Below, one piece after another: positions 27,283 through 37,331 of a stretch of 64,000 nucleotides of DNA. The position numbers were made by a program, and so were the translations under genes. Source of the DNA: Clostridium cellulovorans 743B (lineage in GTDB: Bacteria; Bacillota; Clostridia; Clostridiales; Clostridiaceae); the NCBI RefSeq assembly GCF_000145275.1, contig NC_014393.1, positions 4,898,001 through 4,962,000 of the forward strand, given 5' to 3'. The notes below the pieces were generated by a model. The model had not been told where the DNA came from and searched no databases. It saw only the letters and a list, made by a program, of their open reading frames with translations. Positions within the stretch are counted from its first letter, which is position 1. The number at the start of each line of letters is the position of its first letter.

Positions 27283-28827
27283 TTAAAACTTAATCTCACC
27301 TTTCCTAAAGTTACTTGGGGTAAGACCAGTGAATTTTTTAAAAACCTTGCAAAAATAGCTATGATCAGAGTAACCTACCATGCTACTAATATCAGAGATA
27401 GGAATATCTTGCTTTAAAAAATCACAGGCTTTTTCTATTCTGATTTTATTAAGAAACTCATTAAACCCTTCTTTGTTATGCAAACTAAAATAAGATGATA
27501 AATAATGATAATTAAAGTTAAATAATTTTGATACATCTGATAAAGTCAGTTGTTCATTATAATGAGTATATACATATTGCGTTATTTTATTAATCATATG
27601 AGAATTAATTTTATTCTGATATTTATCTATAACTTCACTAAAATCCTTTAATAGATCTTCATAAGTTGCTATTAAATCTTCAGCATATTTACTATTATAA
27701 ATTCTATCAAAGTACTGATGTTTCAAAGAATTTAAAGTAGTTGTATCAAAATTTAAAGATTCTAAAGTAGTGATTACGTTATAAAATGAGTTTTGAATTA
27801 AAGTTTTCAGTTCGAATTCAGTGAGTGATTTATTGGTTATTGCATCTTTTATATATTGTGTCAACATTTCAAAAGCGCTTGAAATTTGCATTATAGCAAC
27901 CGCTTCCGAAAAGCCTTTGAAGTTAAACTTTTCCACTGGTGAAGGATCTTTATAGCTTTCAGATGTTAGCAAATGATTATTTTTATTATAAAAATACTGT
28001 TTAGTTAATGGTACAAAATCTTTTTCGTATACACCCTTGATATTGAGAAGAGATTTGAATTTCTCGCTTAAAACAAAAAATGCTTCCGGAAAACTCCCAC
28101 CAACTGTATTAGCAATCTTAGTTAATTTTTTTTCCAAAGAACTATACTCTTCATTTTTAAAATTTATAACTAGAATAATAATTTCAGTTTCAGCGCGTAC
28201 TACTTGAAAAACATCCTCTGACGAAAAATTCTTATTTATCTGAGCAATTATAAAATCAATCATTTTGTTACGTTTGTCTTGGCTATCATAGGCTACCTTT
28301 GCATTTATACCAAATAGACAAAAGGTAGGATGAATGTATGTGTTTTCTACATAGCCTAAATCTATATTTATGTCAAATCCATGAATAAGTCTACTTATTA
28401 TATTGCTTGCATTAGTTATATTATTAGAAGGTGTTGTTAAATTGGGTATCTTGCTACTAACTTTCTTTAAAGTCTTAAGTAGTTCAGTTGGATTTAACGT
28501 AGGTTTTAAAATGTAATCAACGGCCCCATATTTAAATGATGATTTTACATATTCAAAATCACTATAGCTACTTAAGATGATTATTTGAATCTCAGGATAA
28601 TTTTCTTGTATAAATTTAGTTAATTCAACACCATCCATTTGTGGCATTACGACATCTGAAATCACAATATTAGGACTATGCTTTTTAATAATTTCAAGAG
28701 CTTCTTTACCATTTGAAGCCTGACCAATAACTTGAAAGCCTTCTTTTTCCCAATCAATCATATGTGTAATTCCTTGTCTCATAATAAATTCATCATCAAC
28801 GACTAAAATTTTGCAATATTCATCCAA
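27283..28827 (-). CDS. YesN-type response regulator with AraC DNA-binding domain (module B)
   Basis: This is the cytoplasmic partner of the kinase encoded downstream, with about 514 residues. The receiver domain has LVVDDEF and the phospho-acceptor Asp in IVISDVVMP (Asp58 from the chosen start). The C-terminal 100 residues form an AraC double helix-turn-helix (LTLSDVSKLFNFNYHYLSS and ISDISSMVGYSDHSYFCKVF). A GTG nine bases upstream directly abuts the AGAGG ribosome site, so I prefer the TTG at 28827, eight bases from it. It is divergent from lacZ, which it may activate together with the transporter operon. Confidence 0.9.
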   Translation of the reverse strand: MDEYCKILVVDDEFIMRQGITHMIDWEKEGFQVIGQASNGKEALEIIKKHSPNIVISDVVMPQMDGVELTKFIQENYPEIQIIILSSYSDFEYVKSSFKYGAVDYILKPTLNPTELLKTLKKVSSKIPNLTTPSNNITNASNIISRLIHGFDINIDLGYVENTYIHPTFCLFGINAKVAYDSQDKRNKMIDFIIAQINKNFSSEDVFQVVRAETEIIILVINFKNEEYSSLEKKLTKIANTVGGSFPEAFFVLSEKFKSLLNIKGVYEKDFVPLTKQYFYNKNNHLLTSESYKDPSPVEKFNFKGFSEAVAIMQISSAFEMLTQYIKDAITNKSLTEFELKTLIQNSFYNVITTLESLNFDTTTLNSLKHQYFDRIYNSKYAEDLIATYEDLLKDFSEVIDKYQNKINSHMINKITQYVYTHYNEQLTLSDVSKLFNFNYHYLSSYFSLHNKEGFNEFLNKIRIEKACDFLKQDIPISDISSMVGYSDHSYFCKVFKKFTGLTPSNFRKGEIKF

Positions 28828-29208
28828 CGCCTTCACCTCTTTTTTTACATTTATATGTAATAATCTAAAATACTATTTAAGTGTCATTTGAATCTGATTA
28901 TATATTATTGATAAATGCTTTTCAATAATATAAGATGTATCTTTACTAAAGTTTACTAAATGTTATTGATTTTTTAGTAAAATTCTAATACAATAAATAT
29001 TAAAGGATATAACATTTGAAAAGTTAACATTCTTATATATTTTTTTATCAATACTATTTAAAATTTTCTGCTTTGAAGTAGATTGATAGTTAGTTGAAAA
29101 ACTGTATTCATTATTTGCAATATGGCATTGACGTATAAGAAAACTTTTATTTGTAACTATAATATTATGTGTAATGAACTACTTAAAATGAGAAAGTGAG
29201 GTAATAAG
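28828..29208. promoter_or_regulatory. Divergent regulatory region between YesN-type regulator and lacZ
   Basis: About 370 AT-rich bases. TTTACTAAA occurs twice in direct orientation (28942-28950 and 28952-28960) and once inverted as TTTAGTAAA (28973-28981), a strong candidate for a LacI-family operator cluster. The same core appears before the gal operon and before the second lacI gene. No open frame is present. Confidence 0.5.
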
Positions 29209-32200
29209 ATGAAAGATATTAGCCCAACCTTAGACTGGTTAGAGAATCCAGAAATCTTTAGAGTAAATAGAATAGATGCTCATTCAGACCATTGGTTTTA
29301 TGAAAGAATGGATGATATTAAATTACAAGATGAAATGCCACTTAAACAAAACTTGAATGGGAAATGGAGATTTTCTTACAGTGAAAATCCATCCTTAAGG
29401 TTAACGGATTTTTATAAAGAAGACTTTGATGTAAGTGGCTTTGACTATATTGAAGTTCCAGGACATATTCAACTTCAAGGTTATGATAAGTGCCAATACA
29501 TTAACACAATGTATCCTTGGGAAGGTCACGATGAGCTAAGACCACCTCATATTTCAAAAAGCTATAATCCAGTAGGAAGTTACGTAACATTTTTTAATAT
29601 AAAAGAAGAACTTAAAAATAAACAAACCTTTATATCATTCCAAGGTGTTGAAACTGCATTTTATTTATGGCTTAATGGCAAATTCGTAGGCTACAGTGAA
29701 GATACCTTTACTCCTTCAGAATTTGATATTACAGAATATCTAAAGGAAGGAGAAAACAAACTTGCTGTAGAGGTGTATAAAAGAAGTAGTGCCAGTTGGA
29801 TTGAAGACCAAGATTTTTGGAGATTCTCAGGAATTTTTAGAGATGTCTATTTATATGCAGTTCCTTACACCCATATAAATGACCTTTTCGTGAAAACTGA
29901 CTTAAGTGATGACTTTAAGGCCGGAACCCTTAACGCAACTGTTAAAATTTCTGGTAACATAGAAGGCAGACTAGAGGCATACTTAGAAGATTCAAAGGGA
30001 AACAAGGTTACAGAGACTTTAACTCAAGATATAAGTAGTGCCAGCTCTAATGGAGAATTAAACCTATCACTTAAAATTGATAGGGTAAACTTATGGAGTG
30101 CAGAAGAACCAACCTTATATACTCTTTATCTTTTAATTCACACTAAGGATAATGTATTAACTGAGATTGTCCCACAAAAAGTTGGCTTTAGACGCTTTGA
30201 AATGAAAGATAAAATCATGTGCCTTAACGGAAAAAGAATAGTATTCAAAGGTATAAACCGCCATGAATTTAGTGCAAGACGTGGCCGTTCAATTACTAAG
30301 GAAGATATGCTTTGGGATATTAACTTTTTAAAACAGCACAATATCAACGCTGTAAGAACTTCTCACTATCCAAACCAAAGCTTATGGTATAGACTTTGTG
30401 ATGAATATGGTATCTATTTAATAGATGAAGCGAACCTAGAAAGTCATGGTTCATGGCAGAAGATGGGCCAATGCGAACCATCTTGGAATGTTCCAGGAAA
30501 TCTTCCTGAGTGGCAGGATGTAATTTTAGACCGTGCTTCTTCAATGGTTGAACGTGATAAAAACCATCCTTCTATTCTTATTTGGTCTTGCGGAAACGAA
30601 TCTTATGCAGGAGAAGATATATTCCAAATGTCAGAATACTTTAGGAAAAAAGATCCTTCTCGTTTAGTCCATTATGAAGGAGTATTCTGGAACAGAGAAT
30701 ATGATAAAACCAGTGACATGGAAAGTAGAATGTATGCTAAAGCAGCAGACATAGAAAAATACTTAAATAATGATCCAAAAAAACCTTATATTAGTTGTGA
30801 ATATATGCATGCTATGGGGAACTCCTGTGGTGGAATGATGAAATACACTGAACTTGAAGATAGATATTCAATGTACCAAGGCGGATTCATCTGGGATTAC
30901 GGCGATCAGGCTCTTTATAGAAAAACACTAGATGGCAAAGAAGTATTATCTTATGGTGGCGATTTTACTGACCGTCCAACAGATTATAATTTCTGTGGCA
31001 ATGGTATAGTATACGCAAATAGAGTACCTTCACCTAAAGCAATGGAAGTAAAATACTTATATCAAAACATAAAAATCACTCCAGATAAGAATGGTGCAAT
31101 AATTAAGAACCAAAACCTTTTTGTAAATACAGATAAATATGAATTATATTATAAGGTTGAAAAAGAAGGTAAATTACTTCTAGAAGGAAAAACAAAAGTA
31201 TCTATAGCTGCTGGAGAAGAAAAGCATGTAGAACTACCTTTTGGAGAATATAATTGCCCTGAAGAAATAGTCTTTACCGTTTCAATGCACTTAGCAGAAG
31301 ACACAATTTGGGCAAATAAAGGACACGAAATAGCATTTGGACAAAAGGTTTTTGAAAGAAAAGAAATAACAAAGACTTCTCCTGATAGCAAGCTTAAAAT
31401 TGTTTATGGAGATGTAAATATAGGTGTTCACGGAAAAGACTTTAAAGTAATATTCTCTAAACAATATGGCGGAATTATCTCTTTGAGATACTCAAATAAG
31501 GAATTCATAACAAGAACTCCAATGCCATTCTTCTGGAGAGCAATTACAGACAATGATAGAGGAAATAGACACGACTTTAGATGTGCTCAATGGCTTAGTG
31601 CTACCTATGGTCTAAAATGTGTAGATGGCTCAATAGAACCGCATGATGATAAAATCATCCTAAATTACATCTACCAATTACCAATAACTCCAACAACTAC
31701 TGTTACAATGTCTTATGAGGTATCATCAGATAGTACAATTAAAGTAACTGTAGCTTATAAAGGAGTAGAAGGACTACCTGAACTTCCAGTATTAGGTATG
31801 AACTTTAAACTTTTATCAGAATTCAACACCTTCTCATGGTATGGAATGGGTCCAGACGAAAACTATATCGATAGATGTGAAGGTGCTAAGTTAGGCATTT
31901 ATGAAAGTACTCCATTAAATAACCTATCTAAATATCTCGTTCCACAAGAATGTGGTAATAGAACAGGTACTAGATGGGTAATGGTTAAAAACCAAAAAGG
32001 TGAAGGTCTTAAGTTTGCTTACGAAAAATCACCATTTGAATTTAGTGTTTTACCTTACTCTAACATGGAACTTGAAAATGCTCTTCACCAAGAAGATTTA
32101 CCACCAGTCAACTTCACTCACGTTAACATTATAGGTAAACAAATGGGCATTGGTGGAGATGATAGCTGGGGAGCACCAGTTTTACCCGAATTCTGTATAG

Positions 32201-32247
32201 ACTCTAGTAAAGATTTAGAATTTAGCTTTATAATTTCTAATATATAA
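29209..32247 (+). CDS. lacZ: Beta-galactosidase, GH2 (LacZ type)
   Basis: This large cytoplasmic enzyme of 1012 residues hydrolyses lactose and related beta-galactosides. Its length matches LacZ. The sugar-binding, immunoglobulin-like and TIM-barrel domains are in the usual order, followed by the C-terminal Bgal_small_N domain (YGGIISLRYSNKEFI onward). Landmarks are RTSHYPN, the acid/base Glu464 in SCGNES, and the nucleophile Glu531 in ISCEYMHAMGNS. There is no signal peptide. It lies next to a sugar importer with its regulators and the gal operon, which take up galactosides and metabolise the released galactose. The start follows GTGAGG. Confidence 0.95.
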   Translation: MKDISPTLDWLENPEIFRVNRIDAHSDHWFYERMDDIKLQDEMPLKQNLNGKWRFSYSENPSLRLTDFYKEDFDVSGFDYIEVPGHIQLQGYDKCQYINTMYPWEGHDELRPPHISKSYNPVGSYVTFFNIKEELKNKQTFISFQGVETAFYLWLNGKFVGYSEDTFTPSEFDITEYLKEGENKLAVEVYKRSSASWIEDQDFWRFSGIFRDVYLYAVPYTHINDLFVKTDLSDDFKAGTLNATVKISGNIEGRLEAYLEDSKGNKVTETLTQDISSASSNGELNLSLKIDRVNLWSAEEPTLYTLYLLIHTKDNVLTEIVPQKVGFRRFEMKDKIMCLNGKRIVFKGINRHEFSARRGRSITKEDMLWDINFLKQHNINAVRTSHYPNQSLWYRLCDEYGIYLIDEANLESHGSWQKMGQCEPSWNVPGNLPEWQDVILDRASSMVERDKNHPSILIWSCGNESYAGEDIFQMSEYFRKKDPSRLVHYEGVFWNREYDKTSDMESRMYAKAADIEKYLNNDPKKPYISCEYMHAMGNSCGGMMKYTELEDRYSMYQGGFIWDYGDQALYRKTLDGKEVLSYGGDFTDRPTDYNFCGNGIVYANRVPSPKAMEVKYLYQNIKITPDKNGAIIKNQNLFVNTDKYELYYKVEKEGKLLLEGKTKVSIAAGEEKHVELPFGEYNCPEEIVFTVSMHLAEDTIWANKGHEIAFGQKVFERKEITKTSPDSKLKIVYGDVNIGVHGKDFKVIFSKQYGGIISLRYSNKEFITRTPMPFFWRAITDNDRGNRHDFRCAQWLSATYGLKCVDGSIEPHDDKIILNYIYQLPITPTTTVTMSYEVSSDSTIKVTVAYKGVEGLPELPVLGMNFKLLSEFNTFSWYGMGPDENYIDRCEGAKLGIYESTPLNNLSKYLVPQECGNRTGTRWVMVKNQKGEGLKFAYEKSPFEFSVLPYSNMELENALHQEDLPPVNFTHVNIIGKQMGIGGDDSWGAPVLPEFCIDSSKDLEFSFIISNI

Positions 32248-32581
32248 AAATAACTTATTATATATAAGTTGAAATAATAACTCTACATTCGATTAATATT
32301 CAATAATCTAGAAGATATCTAGTTTTGGTGTAGAAACTTAATTGCAATATATATACATTAAAATAATGTTTGTAAATTACCCTTGTACTACCGATAAAAT
32401 CAATGAAGGCTTTTCATCGAAACATATATTAAAATCTAATAACACATGAAAAGAGAGTATCAATAGCTTTATACTTAAAAAGTTTATTGATACTCTTTTA
32501 TATTAATGAGACATAAGCTTAATCTTTCAAAATAAAAAACTTAATATCAAAAGTTAGCATTTAACTATAATTACATTTTGA
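32248..32581. other. Convergent intergenic region after lacZ
   Basis: About 330 bases. A small AACTTATTATATATAAGTT hairpin follows the lacZ stop at once, and a strong terminator is at 32451-32499. I see no gene. Confidence 0.4.
32451..32499. terminator. Terminator between lacZ and GH13 gene
   Basis: AAAAGAGAGTATCAATA pairs with TATTGATACTCTTTT across an 18-base loop, with a two-base bulge. T and A runs flank it on both strands, so it can act for both convergent genes. Confidence 0.7.
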
Positions 32582-33934
32582 CTAAATAGATGCTATCCTT
32601 AAGATCTTAGAGCTAAAAGGCTCTAGCTTTATCTTTAAGCTTTGATTTTCTATAGTAAACTCTTCATCTTCAATTAAATTTTCTGCGAAATTTCCTTTTG
32701 TAGCTATTTTAAACTCTAAAACACTTTCCTTATCTTCTAGGTTCAGTGCAATATAAATATCTTCACCTTCAGAAACTCTTTCAAAAACAAATTGCTGATT
32801 TTTAACTACAACTTGTTTGTAATCACCATAGCATAAAGCCTTAGAATTAGCTCTAACCTCAGCAATTTTCTTTATATGCTCAAATAAATCTGCATTAGCA
32901 TCTTCTATAGCTCCAAGTTCAAGACATGGTCTTAATGGTGCATCCGTTCCTTTCCCTTTTACAGCCTTGATTCCATATTCACTACCATAATATATAGAAG
33001 GAATTCCTGGCATTGTATATAGAAGGGTATAGATATTTTTTAAATATTCCTCTTTTATAACAGTACTGGCTAATCTATTTACATCATGATTATCTACGAA
33101 ATTGTATAAATTAAGATTCTTGTAAATGCCACCATTTCCAGATTGTCTATTAAAAGAATAAGCTATTTCAAAATAGTTTTTATCATTATGACTAGAATAT
33201 AACCCTTTATAACATTCATAGTTTGTTACAGAGTCTATGCTATCTTTGTTTGCCCAACGGTTGTAATCACCATGAATCACTTCTCCCACAAGCCAAAAAT
33301 CTTTTTTTAAACTTTTAGTGAATCTTGAAAGTTCCTTTAAAAACTCAAAATCCATACAGTCTGCTGCATCTAACCTCAAGCCATCTATATCGAATTCTTT
33401 TATCCAAAATTCTATAACCTTAAATATATAATTTTTCACCTCTGGGTTTCTTAAATTAAGCTTTACAAGATTGTAACATCCATGCCAACTTTCATAGGAA
33501 AAATTATCTCCATAACTATTGTTTCCAGAAAAATTAACATTCGTAAACCAATTTCTATAGTATGAATTCTCTCTTTTCTCCCGCAAATCTAGGAAAGGTT
33601 CAAACTCTCTTCCCACATGATTAAATACGGCATCTAAAACAACATCTATATCACTTTCGTGAAGCTCTTTGCACAATTCCTTAAAATCTTCATTTGTACC
33701 TAGTCTTTTATCTATTTTATAATAATCCTTTGTATCATATCCATGAGAGGTAGACTCAAAAATTGGCCCAATATAAAGGGCATTTATATTCATCTCCTTT
33801 AAATGAGGAACCCATTCTCCAACTTTTGAAAGTCTATTTGTTAGCTGAATATTTGCATCATTCTCCGCTGGAGCTCCCGTAAATCCTAATGGATAAATGT
33901 GATAGAACATAACCTCTTCAATTGGTCTATTCAT
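32582..33934 (-). CDS. GH13 alpha-glycosidase (alpha-amylase family)
   Basis: This is a cytoplasmic alpha-amylase-family enzyme of 450 residues, probably an alpha-glucosidase or maltodextrin-degrading enzyme, since no signal peptide is present. The conserved regions are DAVFNH, GLRLDAAD with nucleophile Asp189, LVGEVIHG with acid/base Glu218, and NFVDNHD with Asp284. The C-terminal beta domain is short. It lies 69 bases downstream of a TetR-family gene. A TATACC-N4-GGTATA operator in its promoter matches one before tetR, so expression is probably repressed by that protein. Exact substrate specificity cannot be told. Confidence 0.9.
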   Translation of the reverse strand: MNRPIEEVMFYHIYPLGFTGAPAENDANIQLTNRLSKVGEWVPHLKEMNINALYIGPIFESTSHGYDTKDYYKIDKRLGTNEDFKELCKELHESDIDVVLDAVFNHVGREFEPFLDLREKRENSYYRNWFTNVNFSGNNSYGDNFSYESWHGCYNLVKLNLRNPEVKNYIFKVIEFWIKEFDIDGLRLDAADCMDFEFLKELSRFTKSLKKDFWLVGEVIHGDYNRWANKDSIDSVTNYECYKGLYSSHNDKNYFEIAYSFNRQSGNGGIYKNLNLYNFVDNHDVNRLASTVIKEEYLKNIYTLLYTMPGIPSIYYGSEYGIKAVKGKGTDAPLRPCLELGAIEDANADLFEHIKKIAEVRANSKALCYGDYKQVVVKNQQFVFERVSEGEDIYIALNLEDKESVLEFKIATKGNFAENLIEDEEFTIENQSLKIKLEPFSSKILRIASI

Positions 33935-33956
33935 AATTTCTCCCCCTATTATTGTT

Positions 33957-33985
33957 AATATACCATTCGGTATAGTATAACTAAA
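33957..33985 (-). promoter_or_regulatory. GH13 promoter with TetR-type operator
   Basis: The perfect inverted repeat TATACC-ATTC-GGTATA (33959-33974) lies in the spacer of a weak minus-strand TTTAGT-17-TATATT promoter (-35 at 33985-33980, -10 at 33962-33957). It matches the operator before tetR in 15 of 16 positions. Confidence 0.7.
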
Positions 33986-34003
33986 AAAATATGTCAGAAA
34001 TTC

Positions 34004-34573
34004 TTAAGAATATATGCCATGCATGAATTGATGTATAGCTCTGTATGTTACTTCTTCATCTAGTTCTTTATTTTCATTGTCATATGCTAATATATAGGAA
34101 TTTACCATTCCTAGATAAGTTACTGCGTATATGTGTTGTCTTCCCACCATATTTCCATGGTCCATTGAAGCGTTGAGAAACAGTTCTTCTATAACTTCAA
34201 CTTCAGCTTCCATAAAAGCTCTAGAAACCTTAAAAGGTTCACTGTCTGGAGGGTAGAATCTCATTGCCATAAGCAATCTGTAGAATTTTGAATTACTTAA
34301 AGCAAATTTAAAATAGCTAGAAGTAAGCCTATGCAAAGTCAAACTTAAATCTCTTTGGTAAAGGGATGCAACTTTAACCATTTCCATAAGCCTTTCGTGA
34401 TTTTCTTTTATAAGTTCATATAAAAGACCTTCCTTGTTTCCAAAGTAATGGTATAATGTAGGTTTTGTAACTCCCGCTGTATTAACTATTTCCTGTACTC
34501 CTACTGCATCATATCCTCTTGAGTAAAATAACTCAAGAGCAGAGGCTAATATATTTTTCTTATTGTCTACCAT
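34004..34573 (-). CDS. TetR-family repressor
   Basis: This is a DNA-binding repressor of 189 residues. The N-terminal helix-turn-helix reads ALELFYSRGYDAVGVQEIVN then GVTKPTLYHYFGNKEGLLYEL, the standard TetR form. The C-terminal ligand domain is helical and not diagnostic. The gene lies directly before the GH13 gene in the same orientation. Matching TATACC-N4-GGTATA palindromes in its own promoter and in the GH13 promoter suggest it represses both. The inducer is unknown; a sugar or maltodextrin-like compound would fit the neighbour. Confidence 0.9.
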   Translation of the reverse strand: MVDNKKNILASALELFYSRGYDAVGVQEIVNTAGVTKPTLYHYFGNKEGLLYELIKENHERLMEMVKVASLYQRDLSLTLHRLTSSYFKFALSNSKFYRLLMAMRFYPPDSEPFKVSRAFMEAEVEVIEELFLNASMDHGNMVGRQHIYAVTYLGMVNSYILAYDNENKELDEEVTYRAIHQFMHGIYS

Positions 34574-34590
34574 TTTATCACCTCTATATC

Positions 34591-34620
34591 ATTATACCAC
34601 TCGGTATAGAAGTTGTGCAA
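34591..34620 (-). promoter_or_regulatory. tetR promoter with autoregulatory operator
   Basis: On the minus strand, TTGCAC (34620-34615) and TATAAT (34596-34591) are 18 bases apart. The perfect inverted repeat TATACC-ACTC-GGTATA (34593-34608) covers the spacer and overlaps the -10 box, an ideal position for autorepression. Confidence 0.75.
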
Positions 34621-34998
34621 GATTTTTTTATTTTTCAAAATTTTTTCCACACGATGTATCTATTAATTCATTTATAAAACTACCAAGTTTACAGTATCGA
34701 ATAGATGACCCAACTAATTAAAATGAAACTAAAAAATTATTTTATTTAGTTTAAAAGTATATTAGACTATACTTTATTAAATAAATATATACAAAGACAT
34801 TCTTAAGTTTATCTAAGTATCTATATCTATATTCACTTATCATTGAAATAATAAAAACAACTGTAGTAATGAAATTAATTTCCACCACTATAGTTGTTTC
34901 TTCTTAATAACATAAAAAATCAATTTATCATTGCTTTCAAATATAACTTAAACCTCATAATATAAGCATTTAGTATGAAGATTATTCATTCATATAAG
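34621..34998. other. Intergenic region between second lacI and tetR
   Basis: About 380 very AT-rich bases. Only the lacI terminator (34855-34899) is recognisable. No open frame with a ribosome site is seen. Confidence 0.35.
34855..34899 (-). terminator. Terminator after the second LacI-family gene
   Basis: AAACAACTGTAGT pairs with ACTATAGTTGTTT (13 bp, one G-T pair), with an inner GAAATTAATTTC palindrome. TTTTTATTATTT follows on the minus strand. Confidence 0.65.
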
Positions 34999-36003
34999 CT
35001 ACTTTTTAAATTTCTTACAGCTATCTCTAGTTACAAGCTTTGTTGGTACAAGAACCTTCTTCGATAAATTTCTTCCAGTCCTTAACTTTTCTAAAAGTAA
35101 ATCTAAAGCCGTTTCTCCCATGAATTCCGTATATACTTTAACGGTAGTTAAAGCTGGAATAATATATTGAGATGTTGGGATATCGTTAAAACCAATAATA
35201 CTTACATCGTTTGGTATACTAAGTCCATTTTCTATAACAGCTTTATATGCACCGATAGCCATGGTATCACTAGCTATAAAAAATGCACTTGATCTATTTT
35301 TCTTTGCCAAAGCTTCTTTCATTAGTCTATATCCATCTGCATGAGTAAAATTCCCTAAAAGAATATTATCCTCCGATAAATAGCCTAATTTATTCATATG
35401 TTCTTTGAAGGTTTCTTCTCTATAGTCATTTACCTTATCATTACCACCATTTATATATTCTATTCCACCTATATAACTGATGTTTTTATGTCCTAGCTCT
35501 AATAAATAATTTAAAGCATTTAATACGGCTTTTTTAAAATCTATAACAACCGAATCGAAACTTTCTTCGTCTGGAGATGAATCTACAAAAACAACATTAT
35601 CAGTAGCTCTTGAAAACTTTTCTATATCATTGTTTCCGAACTTCCCTATAGCTATTATTCCATCTAAATAGTTAAGTTTATCGTAGTTATCTCCTTTATT
35701 CACTTTTACAAACTTTATTGACTCATCTTCACACTTTTTTTCTATTCCTAATCTGATAGAAAGATAATATGGGTCTTCCAATTCTTCTTTTTCAGAATAC
35801 CAATGAACTATACCAATTGTCGCAAGCTCTTGCTTTTTACCTTTTCTTTCACGTAGCGGCACATAATCAAGTTCTTCGGCGATTTCGAGTATTCTTTTTT
35901 TTGTATTATCTGTAACATTTAAGGTTTCATCAAAATTAAGTACTCTTGATACTGTTGCTATTGAAACCCCAGCTATAGAAGCAATCTCCCTTATCGTCGC
36001 CAT
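34999..36003 (-). CDS. LacI-family transcription regulator (near gal operon)
   Basis: This DNA-binding regulator has 334 residues and is strongly similar to the one at 20690: ATIREIASIAGVSIATVSRVLNF against ATIKEIASLAGVSMSTVSRVLNF, and GFNDIPTSQYIIPALTTV against GFNDLPSAKYMVPSLTTI. An in-frame TTG nine bases upstream abuts the AGAGG site, so the ATG at 36003 is preferred. It follows the galK-galE-galT-galM operon in the same orientation, after a terminator. A TTTACTAAA motif at 36033-36041, shared with the lacZ and gal regions, suggests it is the galactose regulator and controls itself. Confidence 0.9.
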   Translation of the reverse strand: MATIREIASIAGVSIATVSRVLNFDETLNVTDNTKKRILEIAEELDYVPLRERKGKKQELATIGIVHWYSEKEELEDPYYLSIRLGIEKKCEDESIKFVKVNKGDNYDKLNYLDGIIAIGKFGNNDIEKFSRATDNVVFVDSSPDEESFDSVVIDFKKAVLNALNYLLELGHKNISYIGGIEYINGGNDKVNDYREETFKEHMNKLGYLSEDNILLGNFTHADGYRLMKEALAKKNRSSAFFIASDTMAIGAYKAVIENGLSIPNDVSIIGFNDIPTSQYIIPALTTVKVYTEFMGETALDLLLEKLRTGRNLSKKVLVPTKLVTRDSCKKFKK

Positions 36004-36032
36004 ATTAATCAACCTCTTTATAATTTTAAGAT

Positions 36033-36041
36033 TTTACTAAA
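36033..36041. promoter_or_regulatory. TTTACTAAA operator-like motif before the second lacI
   Basis: The nonamer TTTACTAAA, present twice and once inverted before lacZ, occurs here 30 bases before the lacI start. It is a single half-site, so the call is tentative. Confidence 0.35.
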
Positions 36042-36193
36042 CTCTAATGCTTATTATATCATATCAGTACATGTTATTTATCATATGCTAATAAATAAGT
36101 TATACAAAATTTATATTATATAGTTCCAAAGCTAAAGGTATAACGTTTTGAATAAAATTAATAATTCCAATATGCCTTTAACTTATCCATAAA

Positions 36194-36256
36194 AATAGCC
36201 ACCATATATTTTTAAATCACAGCTTAGCTAATGAAAAAATATACGGTGGATTATTT
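36194..36256 (-). terminator. Terminator of the gal operon
   Basis: CCACC-TATATTTTT and AAAAAATATA-GGTGG arms form an imperfect stem of about 20 bp. GGCTATTTTTA follows on the minus strand. It lies 20 bases past the galM stop. Confidence 0.65.
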
Positions 36257-36276
36257 AAATTCCCTTTAAATTTATT

Positions 36277-37320
36277 CTACTTAGTATAGAACTTGTATAT
36301 AGTTGTTTTATTGTACTCTTCTCCTGCTTTTAGAGTTGAATTATCTACAAAACAGCTATCTATCCCTACCGGAGGGCTTTGTGTTTCAAAACAAATACCA
36401 TATCTTATTTCTTGAGCTATTCCATCAAAAAGTGGTTCTGCATTTTTATAGTTCATAGTGTAAATTACCACTGTCTCTTGGTCTGTATATATTTCCATGT
36501 TTCTTCCAGAAACGTCGTCATATATATGAACCTTTTTACTATCACCTTCATTTAGCACCCAAGGATGGTCATAACCACGCGCAAGATTTATTTGAGGATG
36601 ATCTGAATCTATCTCTTTTCCTACAGCCTTTACTTCTCTAAAATCAAAAGGTGTATTTTCAACCTTCATAAAATTTCCTGTAGGGACTTGAGTCTCTTGC
36701 AGTTCAACTATTTTATCACTATCTATGAAAAGTTTATGTTCAAGTACACTGTGTTTACCATTTCCACTTAAATTGAAGTAGCAGTGATTTGATAAGTTCA
36801 CAAGAGTATCCTTGTCACTTACACCTTTGTAGTTTACCTTAAGTTCATTCTCTTCTGTTACAGTAAATGTGATTTTTGTTTCTAAGTTACCTGGATAGCC
36901 TTCTTCTCCATCCTTACTTAAGTAAGTAAATTGAACACCTGCTGAAGTTTCATTGATAAAAGTTTTTGCTGTCCAAAATACTTTGTTAAAGCCTATATCT
37001 CCACCCTGCCCTTGATGTGTACCATAGTTTTTATTAAACGTTAAAGTTTTACCTTGGAAAACTGCTTCACCAACATTGATTCTGCCTGCTGTTCTTCCAA
37101 GAGTTGCACCTATATATGAAGGGTTATTCTCGTAAACATCTATATCCTGATATTTTAATACAACATTCTCTACATTACCATTTCTATCTGGCACAAGTAT
37201 ATCCGTTATAACCGCACCATAATTTAACACCTTAAGTTCAAACCCATTTTTGTTTTTAATCTCATAGCTTACTACATCTTTTCCCGAAAAGCTACTAAGA
37301 ACTTTTTCATTAACTTGCAT
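36277..37320 (-). CDS. galM: Aldose 1-epimerase (galactose mutarotase)
   Basis: This cytoplasmic enzyme interconverts the alpha and beta anomers of galactose, feeding beta-galactose from LacZ to galactokinase, which needs the alpha form. The 347 residues match the family. Landmarks are NYGAVITDILVPDRNG, GRTAGRIN, the catalytic His in NLSNHCYFNLSG, the PTGNF segment and the catalytic Glu in GICFETQSPP. The gene is last in the gal operon and starts 11 bases after galT, with an AAGGAG site overlapping the galT end. Confidence 0.93.
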   Translation of the reverse strand: MQVNEKVLSSFSGKDVVSYEIKNKNGFELKVLNYGAVITDILVPDRNGNVENVVLKYQDIDVYENNPSYIGATLGRTAGRINVGEAVFQGKTLTFNKNYGTHQGQGGDIGFNKVFWTAKTFINETSAGVQFTYLSKDGEEGYPGNLETKITFTVTEENELKVNYKGVSDKDTLVNLSNHCYFNLSGNGKHSVLEHKLFIDSDKIVELQETQVPTGNFMKVENTPFDFREVKAVGKEIDSDHPQINLARGYDHPWVLNEGDSKKVHIYDDVSGRNMEIYTDQETVVIYTMNYKNAEPLFDGIAQEIRYGICFETQSPPVGIDSCFVDNSTLKAGEEYNKTTIYKFYTK

Positions 37321-37331
37321 ATTAACACTCC

